A DNA stretch of 64,000 nucleotides from contig NZ_BMNW01000003.1 in the NCBI RefSeq assembly GCF_014646755.1, positions 310,001 to 374,000 of the forward strand. The letters run 5' to 3'. This document shows positions 35,763-44,632 of the stretch, piece by piece. The DNA is from Pseudomonas asuensis. GTDB taxonomy: Bacteria; Pseudomonadota; Gammaproteobacteria; Pseudomonadales; Pseudomonadaceae. The translations under genes and the position numbers were made by a program. The notes under the pieces are model-generated. The model was given only the letters and a program-made list of their open reading frames with translations. It ran no database searches and was not told the origin of the DNA. The stretch's first letter is position 1. Each line of letters begins with the position of its first letter.

Positions 35763-36683
35763 TTACAGCCCTTGTGGAATTTCTTCTCCACCCAAAGCTT
35801 CGACCAGTGATGGAATAAACTCGGCAAAGGTCATCATCATCAATGTAAAGGTAGCATCTAGCTGTGCCATGGCATCATCACCGCCATCCTGCTCAGCCTG
35901 CTCCTGAAGCAGATCTTCAAAGCGCAGACGCTTGAGAGCTACCTTATCGTCAATCAGCAACGAAAGTTTGTCCTGCCAGGCTAGCGCCAGCTTAGTGACC
36001 AGCTTGCCTGCGCCCAAGTGATTTTGAATCTCTTCACTCGTCAGGTCCTGTCCCTTGCAGCGAACTACACCACCATCCTCATGGCTGTCGCGTAATTCGC
36101 ACTCGTCCAACAGGTGGAAGTCGTGAGTAGCTGCCTGAGACTTGACCCAGTCCGTAAAGGTCGCAGTAGGTGCCTGCTTAACCGACATTGGGCGGACCGG
36201 AAGAGAACCCAGTGCTTCACGAAGGGTAGAGAGCAGGTCCTCGGCCCGCTTGGCACTGGAGGCATCTACCAATATCCAACCCTGTTTGGGTGCTATTGCT
36301 GCAAACGTGGTCTGGCGACGGATAAAGGCTCGTGGGAGCAGGCTCATGACAATTTCGTCTTTGATCTGATCGCGCTCCTTTTTATAAACCTTGCGCATCT
36401 GTTGCGCTTCGATTTCATCTACTTTTTCCTGCACGGCATCCTTTACTACGCTGCCGGGCAGAATGCGCTCTTCCTTACGAGCTGCAATCAGGAAAAAGTC
36501 CTGGCTGGCATGTACCAGTGGGGCGTCTTCTCCTTTGCCAAAAGGAGCAACGAAACCATAGGTGGTTAGTTCCTGGCTGGCGCAGGGACGTGCAGGTTTG
36601 CTGGCCAACGCGGTTTCCAGGGCCTCGGCCTCGAGTGATAAATCCTGGGTGAGACGATAAATAAGAAGATTACGAAACCACAT
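35763..36683 (-). CDS. rdgC: Recombination-associated protein RdgC
   Basis: A 306-residue nucleoid-associated protein that forms a ring on DNA and limits RecA loading. The N-terminus [15 protein letters not shown] and [10 protein letters not shown] are family hallmarks and the length is standard. The frame is open to 36701, but ATG 36683 is conserved. A weak promoter TTGGCC-N18-AATAAT may lie upstream on the minus strand. Confidence 0.96.
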   Translation of the reverse strand: MWFRNLLIYRLTQDLSLEAEALETALASKPARPCASQELTTYGFVAPFGKGEDAPLVHASQDFFLIAARKEERILPGSVVKDAVQEKVDEIEAQQMRKVYKKERDQIKDEIVMSLLPRAFIRRQTTFAAIAPKQGWILVDASSAKRAEDLLSTLREALGSLPVRPMSVKQAPTATFTDWVKSQAATHDFHLLDECELRDSHEDGGVVRCKGQDLTSEEIQNHLGAGKLVTKLALAWQDKLSLLIDDKVALKRLRFEDLLQEQAEQDGGDDAMAQLDATFTLMMMTFAEFIPSLVEALGGEEIPQGL

Positions 36684-36774
36684 GGCGTGACGATTCCCCA
36701 AAAAACGAAGCGCGCATTATTCCGCTGCCATGCTTCCAAGGCCAACCCCCAATTGATCATTGGCAGCGATTAAA

Positions 36775-36803
36775 CGGTCTTAATGACAAACAGACCGCTT
36801 TTT
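36775..36803 (+). terminator. Orphan terminator-like hairpin 1
   Basis: CGGTCT and AGACCG flank an 11-nt loop and are followed by CTTTTT. No plus-strand gene lies upstream within the spacer. Confidence 0.45.
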
Positions 36804-36847
36804 GAATCATTGGTTAAGTCACTGTGCTTGCCAGGGATCAGGCCAGG

Positions 36848-36913
36848 AAATGATCCAAGGGCTTGGAAATAAAGGAAAAGAACCTAAGCCTTTGGATCAT
36901 TTGAAATTTTTTT
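36848..36913 (+). terminator. Strong orphan rho-independent terminator
   Basis: Arms AAATGATCCAAGGGCTT (36848-36864) and AAGCCTTTGGATCATTT (36886-36902) pair over 17 bp with one G-U, around a 21-nt A-rich loop, followed by GAAA and a run of T. The T-run is on the plus strand only. It ends just before the tRNA promoter, so it could insulate the array or end a small RNA. Confidence 0.6.
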
Positions 36914-36924
36914 TAACTGGGGGC

Positions 36925-36953
36925 TTGCCAGCCTGTAAAACCGTCCGTAGAAT
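36925..36953 (+). promoter_or_regulatory. Sigma-70 promoter of the tRNA array
   Basis: TTGCCA (36925-36930) and TAGAAT (36948-36953) are 17 nt apart, followed by a GC-rich discriminator GCGCCCC, the pattern of stringently controlled stable RNA promoters. Confidence 0.75.
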
Positions 36954-36992
36954 GCGCCCCACTTCGAGAGCAAACGCTTACGAAAGTTAAGT

Positions 36993-37068
36993 GGGTGATT
37001 AGCTCAGCTGGGAGAGCATCTGCCTTACAAGCAGAGGGTCGGCGGTTCGATCCCGTCATCACCCACCA
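36993..37068 (+). tRNA. tRNA-Val (anticodon TAC), copy 1
   Basis: A 76-nt cloverleaf, acceptor GGGTGAT/ATCACCC, anticodon arm CTGCCTTACAAGCAG with TAC, T-arm GCGGTTCGATCCCGT, encoded CCA. Confidence 0.98.
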
Positions 37069-37083
37069 CTCTTGAAGTTACGC

Positions 37084-37160
37084 GCAGCGGTAGTTCAGTC
37101 GGTTAGAATACCGGCCTGTCACGCCGGGGGTCGCGGGTTCGAGTCCCGTCCGCTGCGCCA
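37084..37160 (+). tRNA. tRNA-Asp (anticodon GTC), copy 1
   Basis: A 77-nt cloverleaf, acceptor GCAGCGG/CCGCTGC, anticodon arm CCGGCCTGTCACGCCGG with GTC, encoded CCA. Its G34 is a queuosine target, the modification whose precursor is made by QueE/QueC in this window. Confidence 0.98.
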
Positions 37161-37237
37161 TTTTTGCTTCATCTTGGATTGCTTGATTCTGATTCGTCAG
37201 GTCATTCAGCCAAGAAGAACACTAGCGAAAGCTATGT

Positions 37238-37313
37238 GGGTGATTAGCTCAGCTGGGAGAGCATCTGCCTTACAAGCAGAGGGTCGGCGGTTCGATCCCG
37301 TCATCACCCACCA
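37238..37313 (+). tRNA. tRNA-Val (anticodon TAC), copy 2
   Basis: Identical to copy 1, 245 nt downstream. It is part of a duplicated Val-Asp unit and probably shares the promoter at 36925. Confidence 0.98.
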
Positions 37314-37326
37314 TTTTGCGATATAC

Positions 37327-37403
37327 GCAGCGGTAGTTCAGTCGGTTAGAATACCGGCCTGTCACGCCGGGGGTCGCGGGTTCGAGTCCCGTCCGCTGCG
37401 CCA
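37327..37403 (+). tRNA. tRNA-Asp (anticodon GTC), copy 2
   Basis: Identical to copy 1. Last tRNA of the array; the terminator at 37447 follows. Confidence 0.98.
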
Positions 37404-37749
37404 TATTAAGATTATCGGGCCTACTGAACTCCCGGTAATCTACGAGAAAGCGGCCTTGTGCCGCTTTTTTTGTTTCCGCCAATTTACTCTATCTCTTCCG
37501 ATTATCTACTTCATACGTGGCTTTTATTAAAAGGCTATGCGCATTAGAAGCGCCTTTTAGACATGTCCAGCCTGCATGTTCACGTTTGTTTGATACGTCA
37601 CGCATAGGGACTGTTTTGTATTCAGTCGCTATTCAGCGCTGAACTTATAAGCTACGAACTATTCTTATCATGCCGTAGCCAGTGGCAGTTAGGCCCTGAT
37701 AAGCTCGCGGTTTTATCGAACGCGCTTCGCGCACGGACAAGGAAACAGC
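37404..37749. other. 346-nt region between tRNA array and FKBP gene
   Basis: Holds the tRNA terminator (37447-37471) and the leader of the FKBP gene. No other gene or motif was recognised. Confidence 0.6.
37447..37471 (+). terminator. Rho-independent terminator of the tRNA array
   Basis: AAAGCGGC and GCCGCTTT flank a 5-nt loop and end in seven T. Confidence 0.88.
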
Positions 37750-38523
37750 ATGAAACAGCACCGGTTGGCAGCAGCAGTGGCCCTCGTTGGCCTGGTTCTC
37801 AGCGGCTGCGACTCACAATCCAAGGTCAATCTTGAAACCCCGGCTCAAAAAGCCTCCTACGGCATCGGCTTGAACATGGGTAAAAGCCTTGCTCAGGAAG
37901 GCATCGACGACCTGGATTCAAAAGCGGTGGCTTTGGGTATTGAAGATGCTGTGGGCAAGAAAGAGCAAAAGCTCACTGATGATCAGCTAAGAGATGCATT
38001 TGCCGATCTGCAGAAACGTGCAGAAGAGCGCATGACCAAAATCAGCGAAGACACTGCCAAAGCGGGTAAGGACTTTCTGGAAAAAAATGGCAAGCGCGAA
38101 GGTGTCGTAACGACAGCATCCGGCTTGCAGTATGAGGTTGTTAAAAAGGCCGAAGGTGCACAGCCCAAGCCAAATGATGTTGTGACGGTTCACTACGAAG
38201 GCCGCCTTGTCGACGGCACTGTGTTCGATAGCTCCATCAAGCGTGGCAGCCCGATTGATCTGCCCGTTAGCGGCGTGATCCCTGGTTGGGTTGAGGCGCT
38301 ACAGCTCATGCATGTGGGCGAGAAGTACAAGTTGTACATTCCTAGTGAGTTGGCCTATGGTGCGCAGAGCCCGAGCCCTGCTATTCCTGCCAATTCAGTT
38401 CTGGTTTTTGATCTGGAGCTGCTAGGTATTAAGGATGCGAATGCTCAAGGCGATAATGGTCTGATGCAGGAGCCTTCCGACGAATCGGATACTGTGCAAG
38501 AGCAAGATACTTCCAAGAAGTAA
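37750..38523 (+). CDS. FKBP-type peptidyl-prolyl isomerase lipoprotein (FkpA/Mip-like)
   Basis: A 257-residue envelope PPIase. The signal peptide ends in the lipobox LSGC with Cys20. An N-terminal dimerisation domain (about 30-130, ETPAQKASYGIGLNMGKSL) precedes the FKBP catalytic domain (about 140-235; VTVHYEGRLVDGTVFDSS, VIPGWVEALQLM, YKLYIPSELAYG). An acidic low-complexity tail (about 237-257) follows. It helps fold periplasmic and outer-membrane proteins. A terminator follows at 38541. Confidence 0.93.
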   Translation: MKQHRLAAAVALVGLVLSGCDSQSKVNLETPAQKASYGIGLNMGKSLAQEGIDDLDSKAVALGIEDAVGKKEQKLTDDQLRDAFADLQKRAEERMTKISEDTAKAGKDFLEKNGKREGVVTTASGLQYEVVKKAEGAQPKPNDVVTVHYEGRLVDGTVFDSSIKRGSPIDLPVSGVIPGWVEALQLMHVGEKYKLYIPSELAYGAQSPSPAIPANSVLVFDLELLGIKDANAQGDNGLMQEPSDESDTVQEQDTSKK

Positions 38524-38540
38524 TATCCTGCTTGCTAGAG

Positions 38541-38567
38541 AAAAGCCCCGTTCATACGGGGCTTTTT
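38541..38567 (+). terminator. Rho-independent terminator after the FKBP gene
   Basis: AAAAGCCCCG and CGGGGCTTTTT around a 6-nt loop. Confidence 0.88.
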
Positions 38568-38670
38568 GTTTTTGGAAACCTGTAACGAAGAAGATGCTCT
38601 AATTTAAGTATTTGCTTAACTATTGACCAATCGCTCTATCAGACTGCCTTTGCAAGGCGGGGGAGATCCC

Positions 38671-39138
38671 ATGAAGCCACCGGTTGGATTTGATCGTTAC
38701 CTAAGGCTTGCTCAACGGTTTCTTGTTCGGGGCCGATTACCGGCGCTGCTACTGGCTGTAGGGCGCAAATTGGCAAAGCGAGATTTTCGCCTGGGTGCCG
38801 CTAAGGATACCTTAGGCTTGTTTCATTCCTTGCTATTGGCGTGGTGGCGTGGGGAGTATCGCGGTATTAGCCGGCAGGCACTTTTGTCGGTGGTAGCAGC
38901 GCTTGTTTACTTCCTGTCGCCGATTGATCTGATCCCTGACTGGATGCTGACGTTTGGCTTTATTGATGATTTAGCGGTGTTGGCGTGGGTAAGCAAAACC
39001 TGGAAGAGCGAGCTGGATGCTTTTCGAGCGTGGCGAGATGCTCAGCCTGTAGCGCTGCAGCGGTCATTGTCGGCTCCGCCGCACCCTCATGAGAAGCCAG
39101 CCGAGGGCATTATAGTGGTTGAGCGAGCTGGTATCTGA
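38671..39138 (+). CDS. YkvA/DUF1232 family membrane-associated protein
   Basis: A 155-residue protein with the DUF1232 core ALVYFLSPIDLIPDWMLTFGFIDDLAVLAW (seen in parts YFLSPIDLIPD and GFIDDLAVL), which forms one or two membrane-associated helices. Function unknown in the family. ATG 38671 follows GGGGGAGA; the frame is open from 38623. Confidence 0.85.
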   Translation: MKPPVGFDRYLRLAQRFLVRGRLPALLLAVGRKLAKRDFRLGAAKDTLGLFHSLLLAWWRGEYRGISRQALLSVVAALVYFLSPIDLIPDWMLTFGFIDDLAVLAWVSKTWKSELDAFRAWRDAQPVALQRSLSAPPHPHEKPAEGIIVVERAGI

Positions 39139-39213
39139 TTGTAAGAGGCTTGCGTATCAGGGCAGGATAAGCTGTTCTGTATAATAGCCTCTTGTTGAAA
39201 TCAGGTTTGGATC

Positions 39214-39579
39214 GTGGCTTTACATATCAGTCGTACCCATTGGCAGGCGCTGCTGGCTGAGTTGGAAGAGGCTCGTTGCCAGCGACACTTGGTAACGTAT
39301 CGCTCATTGATTGAGCGTCTTCAGTTACCGACTCCAGCCATGATTACGCTAACTGCTGCGCTAGAGCATTTGATGGCTCTAGATGCCCGTCAAGGTAGCC
39401 CATTGCGCAGTGCGCTCGTCGTCAGTCAGGGCGCCAGTCGTTTACCGCGTCCCGGTTTTTTCGAGTGTGCTCAGCGGGTCGGACGGTTCAATGGCCAAGT
39501 GGACGGTATAGCTGCTGCCGCTTGGCATGCGTCGGAAGTTACGCGCGTTTTTGAGTACACTTATCCCCCCAATGACTAG
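39214..39579 (+). CDS. Hypothetical protein, 121 residues
   Basis: A soluble protein starting at GTG 39214. The N-terminal part (HWQALLAELEEARCQRHLVTYRSLIERL) looks like a helix pair with a possible winged-helix shape, and the C-terminal part contains LPRPGFFECAQRVGRF, a Gly-Phe-Phe pattern I associate with small conserved proteins of unknown role. No signal peptide or membrane segment. It converges on the EAL gene with a one-base gap. Confidence 0.7.
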   Translation: MALHISRTHWQALLAELEEARCQRHLVTYRSLIERLQLPTPAMITLTAALEHLMALDARQGSPLRSALVVSQGASRLPRPGFFECAQRVGRFNGQVDGIAAAAWHASEVTRVFEYTYPPND

Positions 39580-39580
39580 G

Positions 39581-41332
39581 TCAGACCATTTCGGCCATCA
39601 AGTGTAGGCTGTAGCCGGGAATGGTTTTAGCTTGAGCTTTGGCGCTTTCAGCCAGCTTGAGCAACTGGCGGGCGTCGCGTGAGGTTCGGCTTTCTGCTGT
39701 AACTCTTACAACGCCTAGTGAAAGAGAGAGTAGGGGATATTCGCGACGGCAGCCTTCAAGATCTTCTGTAATCAAGCAACCTGCATCCAGATGCTCTGGA
39801 GCATAGAAGCGGCGGCAGCGTCCTTGAAACGTTTCCATGAGCCGGGTTAGCCGGGCACGCCAGTCCATAGAGCGCAGAACAACTATAAAGTTATCGTCTC
39901 CATAATGGCCAACAAAATCTTGCGTGCGATCAATGCTCTCTGCCAGAACCTGGGCCAGGCATAGCAATACCTCATCTCCTTTTGCATAGCCGTAGATTTC
40001 ATTGAAAGGGGTAAAGCTGTCTATATCAAGGTGACACAGGATGGCGTTCTGGTTGTGCTCCAATAACTGACTCAGGCAATGATGAATCGGCACGCTACCC
40101 GGCAGGCCTGTAAGTGGGTTGGCATGTCGGGCCTCTTGGATCTTCTGCTCAGTGATGAGTTGAAGGAGATCAACCACACGGCCCATGCCGGCATATTGGC
40201 CTTGATCGACAATGATGAAGTCTTCTTCCACTCGCTGCTTGGCACGCTGGGTTAATAGTCGGCTAACGTGAAGAGGTGACTGGCTTTTTTCTACGCAAAG
40301 AAAATCCAGATGCATCAGGCGTGTAATGGGCTTGCGGCCAAACAGGTCTGGTGCAAAGGGCTTGCGCAAGGTTTCTGCTAGAGCGTAATGATGAACAATC
40401 CCGACAGGTGCACCTTGCTCATCAAGTACGGCTAGAGAGTTGAAGCTGGGTTTATCATGGAAGAGCTGCATGACAGCAGGGATCAAGGTGTGCTCCGTGA
40501 CTGCAGGTCGTTCCAATAGCATGGACGTCAAGCCTGTACCGCCTTCTGTAAGGCTTTTAGGTCGGGCCTCTAGGCGCGGCATGATCTCACGTGCTTCGCG
40601 CGGTGGGTTTGCTTCAGGGCGGCTCAACAAGTAGCCCTGAACCAAGTCAATGCCCATTTCTGCCAGTACGACAAGTTCGTCATGCAGTTCAATGCCTTCG
40701 GCAACGACTATGGCATTGGAGGCTCTGGCCATCTGAAGAATTGAACCTACAAACTCACGCTTAACACCGTCACGGTGAATACCATCAATGAAATGGCGAT
40801 CAATCTTTACATAATCTGGCCGCAGCTCGGACCATAGGCGCAGGCTGGAATATCCGGCCCCTAAATCATCTAGAGCGATTGAGAAGCCCATCGCTCGATA
40901 ATAGTGCAATGCGGTATCGAGTAATCCCAAGTCATCCGTCGGGGACTGTTCGGTTAGCTCAATAACTACTCGGTTGGCTGGAATGCCCAGGCGTTGCAGG
41001 AGCTTTAAGGTACGGCCTTGTTCGTGGCTGCTCTCAAGGAGTGATTCAGGTGAAACGTTAAGAAAGAGTTTGCCCTCAAGACCAAGATCGCGAAAGCCGG
41101 TACAGGCTTTGGCGCGGCATGCCATTTCCAGTTCCGACAAGCGCTGTGTCGCTCGAGCGACGGCAAACAGCGGGAGCGGAGAGTGCAGAGGGCTATTGGA
41201 AGGCCCTCGACTGAGTGCTTCATAGCCGATGATGCGGCGCTCACTCAAGGAGACAATAGGCTGGAAAAGGCTATGCAAATCACCTCGAGCCAGTATGTGC
41301 TCAAGTGCACTCAACTGTTCGTTGACGGTCAT
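39581..41332 (-). CDS. EAL-CBS-GGDEF domain c-di-GMP protein
   Basis: A 583-residue cytosolic protein. The EAL domain (about 10-260) keeps the phosphodiesterase residues: Glu38 in GYEAL, ELTEQS, DDLGAGYSSL, VKIDRHFI, VAEGIE and QGYLLSRP. Two CBS motifs (about 275-395) may sense a nucleotide. The C-terminal GGDEF domain (about 410-580) has the signature replaced by YGDDNF, so cyclase activity is doubtful and the domain may be regulatory. It resembles PA3258 in P. aeruginosa in domain order and location. Confidence 0.92.
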   Translation of the reverse strand: MTVNEQLSALEHILARGDLHSLFQPIVSLSERRIIGYEALSRGPSNSPLHSPLPLFAVARATQRLSELEMACRAKACTGFRDLGLEGKLFLNVSPESLLESSHEQGRTLKLLQRLGIPANRVVIELTEQSPTDDLGLLDTALHYYRAMGFSIALDDLGAGYSSLRLWSELRPDYVKIDRHFIDGIHRDGVKREFVGSILQMARASNAIVVAEGIELHDELVVLAEMGIDLVQGYLLSRPEANPPREAREIMPRLEARPKSLTEGGTGLTSMLLERPAVTEHTLIPAVMQLFHDKPSFNSLAVLDEQGAPVGIVHHYALAETLRKPFAPDLFGRKPITRLMHLDFLCVEKSQSPLHVSRLLTQRAKQRVEEDFIIVDQGQYAGMGRVVDLLQLITEQKIQEARHANPLTGLPGSVPIHHCLSQLLEHNQNAILCHLDIDSFTPFNEIYGYAKGDEVLLCLAQVLAESIDRTQDFVGHYGDDNFIVVLRSMDWRARLTRLMETFQGRCRRFYAPEHLDAGCLITEDLEGCRREYPLLSLSLGVVRVTAESRTSRDARQLLKLAESAKAQAKTIPGYSLHLMAEMV

Positions 41333-41350
41333 CTATCTTGGGTCCTGAAT

Positions 41351-41377
41351 AAACAAAGCCAGCGATAAGCTGGCCTT
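41351..41377 (-). terminator. Rho-independent terminator of prc
   Basis: Read on the minus strand, AAGGCCAGC and GCTGGCTTT enclose a 5-nt loop, followed by GTTTATT, 42 nt after the prc stop. Confidence 0.7.
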
Positions 41378-41418
41378 GTTCATTTCACGACAGTTCGATG
41401 ACTGTTTGATGACGGCGG

Positions 41419-43509
41419 TTAGTGAGACGTGCGGCCTTGGCTTAAGTCCAGATAGTCGAGCAGGATCTGGCCGCTTTCCATCAAGTAGGCGTCGTCTTGT
41501 GGTTTTGTCTTGTCATCGTTATTAGCCGCCGCGATTGCATCATCGTCGATCTTTTTCAGCTCCTTGAGTGGCTCTTCACCTTTAGCTACCCGGCGCGCGT
41601 TTTCAATCGCCAGTTGTCGTTTATCAAGAGCATCCTGTTCAGCGCGACGCTTCTGCTCGTTCAGACTGACGGTCGTATCCTTCATGACATCCTGGGCAAA
41701 TTGAAGGCGTTCACGAGCGAACACAAAGTCCGGATTGGTCTTGGTTCGCATGTCGTGAAGGTCAATCAGCTGAGGCAAGTAAGGCTTGAACGGGTTTTTA
41801 TCGACCTCAAGAACTGGGCGAATCGTATCCCACGGCATGGAGTTAGGCAGGGCACTTTCGCCAATTTCCTTATTGTCTACGATGTCCGGATAAGTGATAT
41901 CCGGGATAATGCCTTGGTGCTGTGTGCTCTGGCCTGAAACGCGATAAAACTTGGCTAGGGTCAGCTTCAATTCGCCGTGGTTAAGCGGCTGAATCGTTTG
42001 CACCGTACCTTTTCCGAAGGTCTGTCCACCTACAATTAGTGCGCGGTGATAATCCTGCATGGCACCGGCGAAAATTTCCGATGCCGATGCCGACAGGCGG
42101 TTGACCAATACGGTCATAGGTCCTGTGTAAAAAGCGTCGCCTTCATCGTCAGCCAGGACATCTACCTTGCCATCGCTATTACGCACCAACACCGTTGGGC
42201 CTTGATCGATGAAGAGCCCAGTCAGCTCGGTTGCTTCCTGCAGGGAGCCACCGCCGTTGTTACGAAGGTCGATGACAATACCGTCAACTTTCTCGTTTTT
42301 CAGCTCACCGATTAGCTTGCGAACATCGCGAGTGGTGCTCTTGTAGTTCGGGTCACCTGCACGATACGCCTTGAAGTCCAGATAGAAAGCGGGAACATCG
42401 ACAACGCCCAACTTATAGGTTTTGCCGTTATGGGGGACGTCAATGATGTGTTTCTGGGCAGCCTGCTCTTCAAGCTTTACCGCTTCCCTGGTGATCGAGA
42501 CGACCTTGGTCGTCTGGTCGTTTGGCGGATTGCTTGACGGAATGACTTCCAGGCGCACGACAGAGCCTTTTGCACCGCGAATCTTTTTGACTACTTCATC
42601 CAGACGCCAGCCGACCACATCGACCATCTCGCCATCTTTACCTTGAGCCACGCCTACAATCTTGTCGGCTGGAGCCAGCTGCTTGCTCTTGTCGGCCGGA
42701 CCAGCCGGTACCAGGCGCACGATCTGTACGTAATCGTTGTCGCTTTGCAGCACTGCACCGATGCCCTCAAGAGAGAGGCTCATGTTGATATCGAAGTTCT
42801 CTGCGCTTTCGGGCGAGAGGTACTGCGTGTGCGGGTCGTACGTTTGAGCAAAGGCGTTGATATAGGTCTGGAAAATATCTTCGCTGCGGGTCTGCTTCAG
42901 GCGTGCCAGCTGATTACGATAGCGTTTTTGCAGCTGCTCCTTGATGGCTGCATCATCCTTACCGCCCAGTTTCAGGCGCAGGACTTCATCTTTAAGCTTC
43001 TTATGCCACAGTTCATCCAGTGCGGCAGTATTGGCAGGCCATGGAGCCTTCTCACGATTGACGTCAAACGTCTCGTCTGCCGCGAAATTCAACTGAGGAA
43101 TGCCTTTATCCAGCAGGCCTAGCGTGTAGTCCAGGCGTTCCTTTACACGATCCAGATAACGTTTGTAGATGGTAAAGCCTGGATTCAGGTCGCCTTGCTT
43201 GAGCAGATCGTCGAAGCGAGTCCGCCATGCATCAAACTCGGAAATATCGGCTGCATTGAAATACAACCGATTGGGATCAAGCATCTTGAGATAGCTGTCA
43301 TAGATCTTTATCGAGCGTTCATCGTTAAGCGGTGGCTTGCTGTAGTGATGGCGCTTGAGCAGCTCTACCACATTGAGACTTGCCACGACTTGATCGCGGT
43401 CTGGTTTGAGACCGTCCCAGACGTTTGGGCTCGCTGTCTTGGCCGCCAGCGGCAAAGCACTGACACCGAGGATGAACAGGAGGGCGGTACGGGGGAAGAG
43501 CTGCTTCAT
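41419..43509 (-). CDS. prc: Tail-specific protease Prc/Tsp (AlgO)
   Basis: A 696-residue periplasmic S41 protease that removes non-polar C-termini; in P. aeruginosa it takes part in the MucA/alginate and cell-wall hydrolase control. A signal peptide covers about 1-24. The N-terminal domain is followed by a PDZ domain (about 230-320, NMSLSLEGIGAVLQ) and the catalytic domain with Ser475 in LSASASE and Lys500 in TFGKGTVQ, 25 residues apart as in E. coli Prc. ATG 43509 is preferred over the open frame to 43602. It is divergent from the quinone reductase gene. Confidence 0.95.
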   Translation of the reverse strand: MKQLFPRTALLFILGVSALPLAAKTASPNVWDGLKPDRDQVVASLNVVELLKRHHYSKPPLNDERSIKIYDSYLKMLDPNRLYFNAADISEFDAWRTRFDDLLKQGDLNPGFTIYKRYLDRVKERLDYTLGLLDKGIPQLNFAADETFDVNREKAPWPANTAALDELWHKKLKDEVLRLKLGGKDDAAIKEQLQKRYRNQLARLKQTRSEDIFQTYINAFAQTYDPHTQYLSPESAENFDINMSLSLEGIGAVLQSDNDYVQIVRLVPAGPADKSKQLAPADKIVGVAQGKDGEMVDVVGWRLDEVVKKIRGAKGSVVRLEVIPSSNPPNDQTTKVVSITREAVKLEEQAAQKHIIDVPHNGKTYKLGVVDVPAFYLDFKAYRAGDPNYKSTTRDVRKLIGELKNEKVDGIVIDLRNNGGGSLQEATELTGLFIDQGPTVLVRNSDGKVDVLADDEGDAFYTGPMTVLVNRLSASASEIFAGAMQDYHRALIVGGQTFGKGTVQTIQPLNHGELKLTLAKFYRVSGQSTQHQGIIPDITYPDIVDNKEIGESALPNSMPWDTIRPVLEVDKNPFKPYLPQLIDLHDMRTKTNPDFVFARERLQFAQDVMKDTTVSLNEQKRRAEQDALDKRQLAIENARRVAKGEEPLKELKKIDDDAIAAANNDDKTKPQDDAYLMESGQILLDYLDLSQGRTSH

Positions 43510-43626
43510 GCTTGATTCGACTAGAGTACGGGTAATAACGCTATAGGCCGTACTTGACCGTTCCGGTTCCCCGCAACAGTCAAGTACGCTGTTAAAGGTC
43601 AAAAGCTATCTCACTATGGAGGCACC

Positions 43627-44589
43627 GTGAACGCATTGCAAGGTATTGAAGGTCAGCTTGAATGGCAACAGCTGACAAGTGCTGCACTTTCTGCGGGAGA
43701 AATTCGCATTCAGGTGGCTGCAGCGGGGCTTAATCGCGCCGATCTTCTGCAATTGTCTGGTAATTACCCACCACCACCTGGAGCCCCGCAAACCTTGGGT
43801 CTGGAATGTTCTGGCGTAGTAGTTGAGGTCGGCGAAGGTGCTAATTGGAACGTAGGGGATCGCGTTTGTGCGTTGCTGGGCGGTGGTGGCATGGCGAGTG
43901 AAGTTGTCGTTCATGGTCAGCATGCGATTCCGGTTCCCGAAGGGCTTTCAATGGCTGAGGCCGCAGCGCTGCCTGAAGTCTGGGCAACAGCGTGGTGCAA
44001 TCTGTTCGAATTGGCAGCCCTGCAGCCCGGCGAAAAGGTGCTTTTACACGCGGGAGCCAGTGGCGTAGGTTCGGCTGCTATTCAGCTCTGTAAGGCCTTT
44101 GGTAATCCCTGCTGGGTCAGCGTAGGCTCCGCTGAGCGATTAGACTATTGCATTTCGCTGGGCGCTGAGGGAGGCGTTGATCGGCATAAAGGGCTGGACG
44201 GCTTGCGCGACTTTGGACCTTTCGACGTGATCCTTGATCCGGTAGGGGCAGGCTACGCCGAGCTGAATCTGGATGTGCTGCGCCGTGATGGGCGTTGGGT
44301 TCTGATTGGATTGATGAGCGGCAAAGAGGCGCAGTTTGATCTGGCCAAGGTGCTAGGCAAGCGCATCAGTTTGATCGGCTCTACGCTGCGTAACCGTGAT
44401 ACAGCGTTCAAGGCTCGATTGATGGCAGAGCTGGCGGCGCGTGTCTGGCCGCTGTTTACGGAGGGCAAGCTCAAGCCAAATCTCGAGCGACAATTTGCTG
44501 CCAAGGATGCCGAGGCGGCATTTGCTGCGTTATCGAGCAACAAGGTGAACGGCAAGGTTGTCATGATTCTTGACGATAGCCTGACCTGA
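43627..44589 (+). CDS. NAD(P)H quinone oxidoreductase, zinc-free MDR family
   Basis: A 320-residue medium-chain reductase of the quinone reductase/PIG3 type. The N-terminal GroES-like part shows AAGLNRADLLQLSGNYPPPPG; the Rossmann fold has LLHAGASGVGSAAIQL. The zinc cysteines of alcohol dehydrogenases are absent. It starts at GTG 43627 after a GGAGG site. The location beside prc matches P. aeruginosa PA3256. Confidence 0.9.
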   Translation: MNALQGIEGQLEWQQLTSAALSAGEIRIQVAAAGLNRADLLQLSGNYPPPPGAPQTLGLECSGVVVEVGEGANWNVGDRVCALLGGGGMASEVVVHGQHAIPVPEGLSMAEAAALPEVWATAWCNLFELAALQPGEKVLLHAGASGVGSAAIQLCKAFGNPCWVSVGSAERLDYCISLGAEGGVDRHKGLDGLRDFGPFDVILDPVGAGYAELNLDVLRRDGRWVLIGLMSGKEAQFDLAKVLGKRISLIGSTLRNRDTAFKARLMAELAARVWPLFTEGKLKPNLERQFAAKDAEAAFAALSSNKVNGKVVMILDDSLT

Positions 44590-44598
44590 GTCCGGCAT

Positions 44599-44621
44599 TG
44601 GCCATGCTCTAGGCATGGCCA
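44599..44621. terminator. Stem-loop between convergent genes
   Basis: TGGCCATGC and GCATGGCCA flank a 5-nt loop between the quinone reductase and HAD genes. No T-run; possibly a weak bidirectional terminator. Confidence 0.4.
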
Positions 44622-44632
44622 GCTTCCGTTAG

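Larger units (their letters stand above)
36684..36992. other. 309-nt region between rdgC and the tRNA array
   Basis: Besides the rdgC leader and the tRNA promoter it contains two terminator-like hairpins on the plus strand although no plus-strand gene precedes them. See the two terminator entries. No coding sequence or obvious promoter for such a transcript was found. Confidence 0.5.

Noticed and set aside
37072-37530. A 152-codon open frame across the tRNA array
   Set aside because: It runs through four tRNA genes and repeats itself because the tRNAs are duplicated; not a protein gene.
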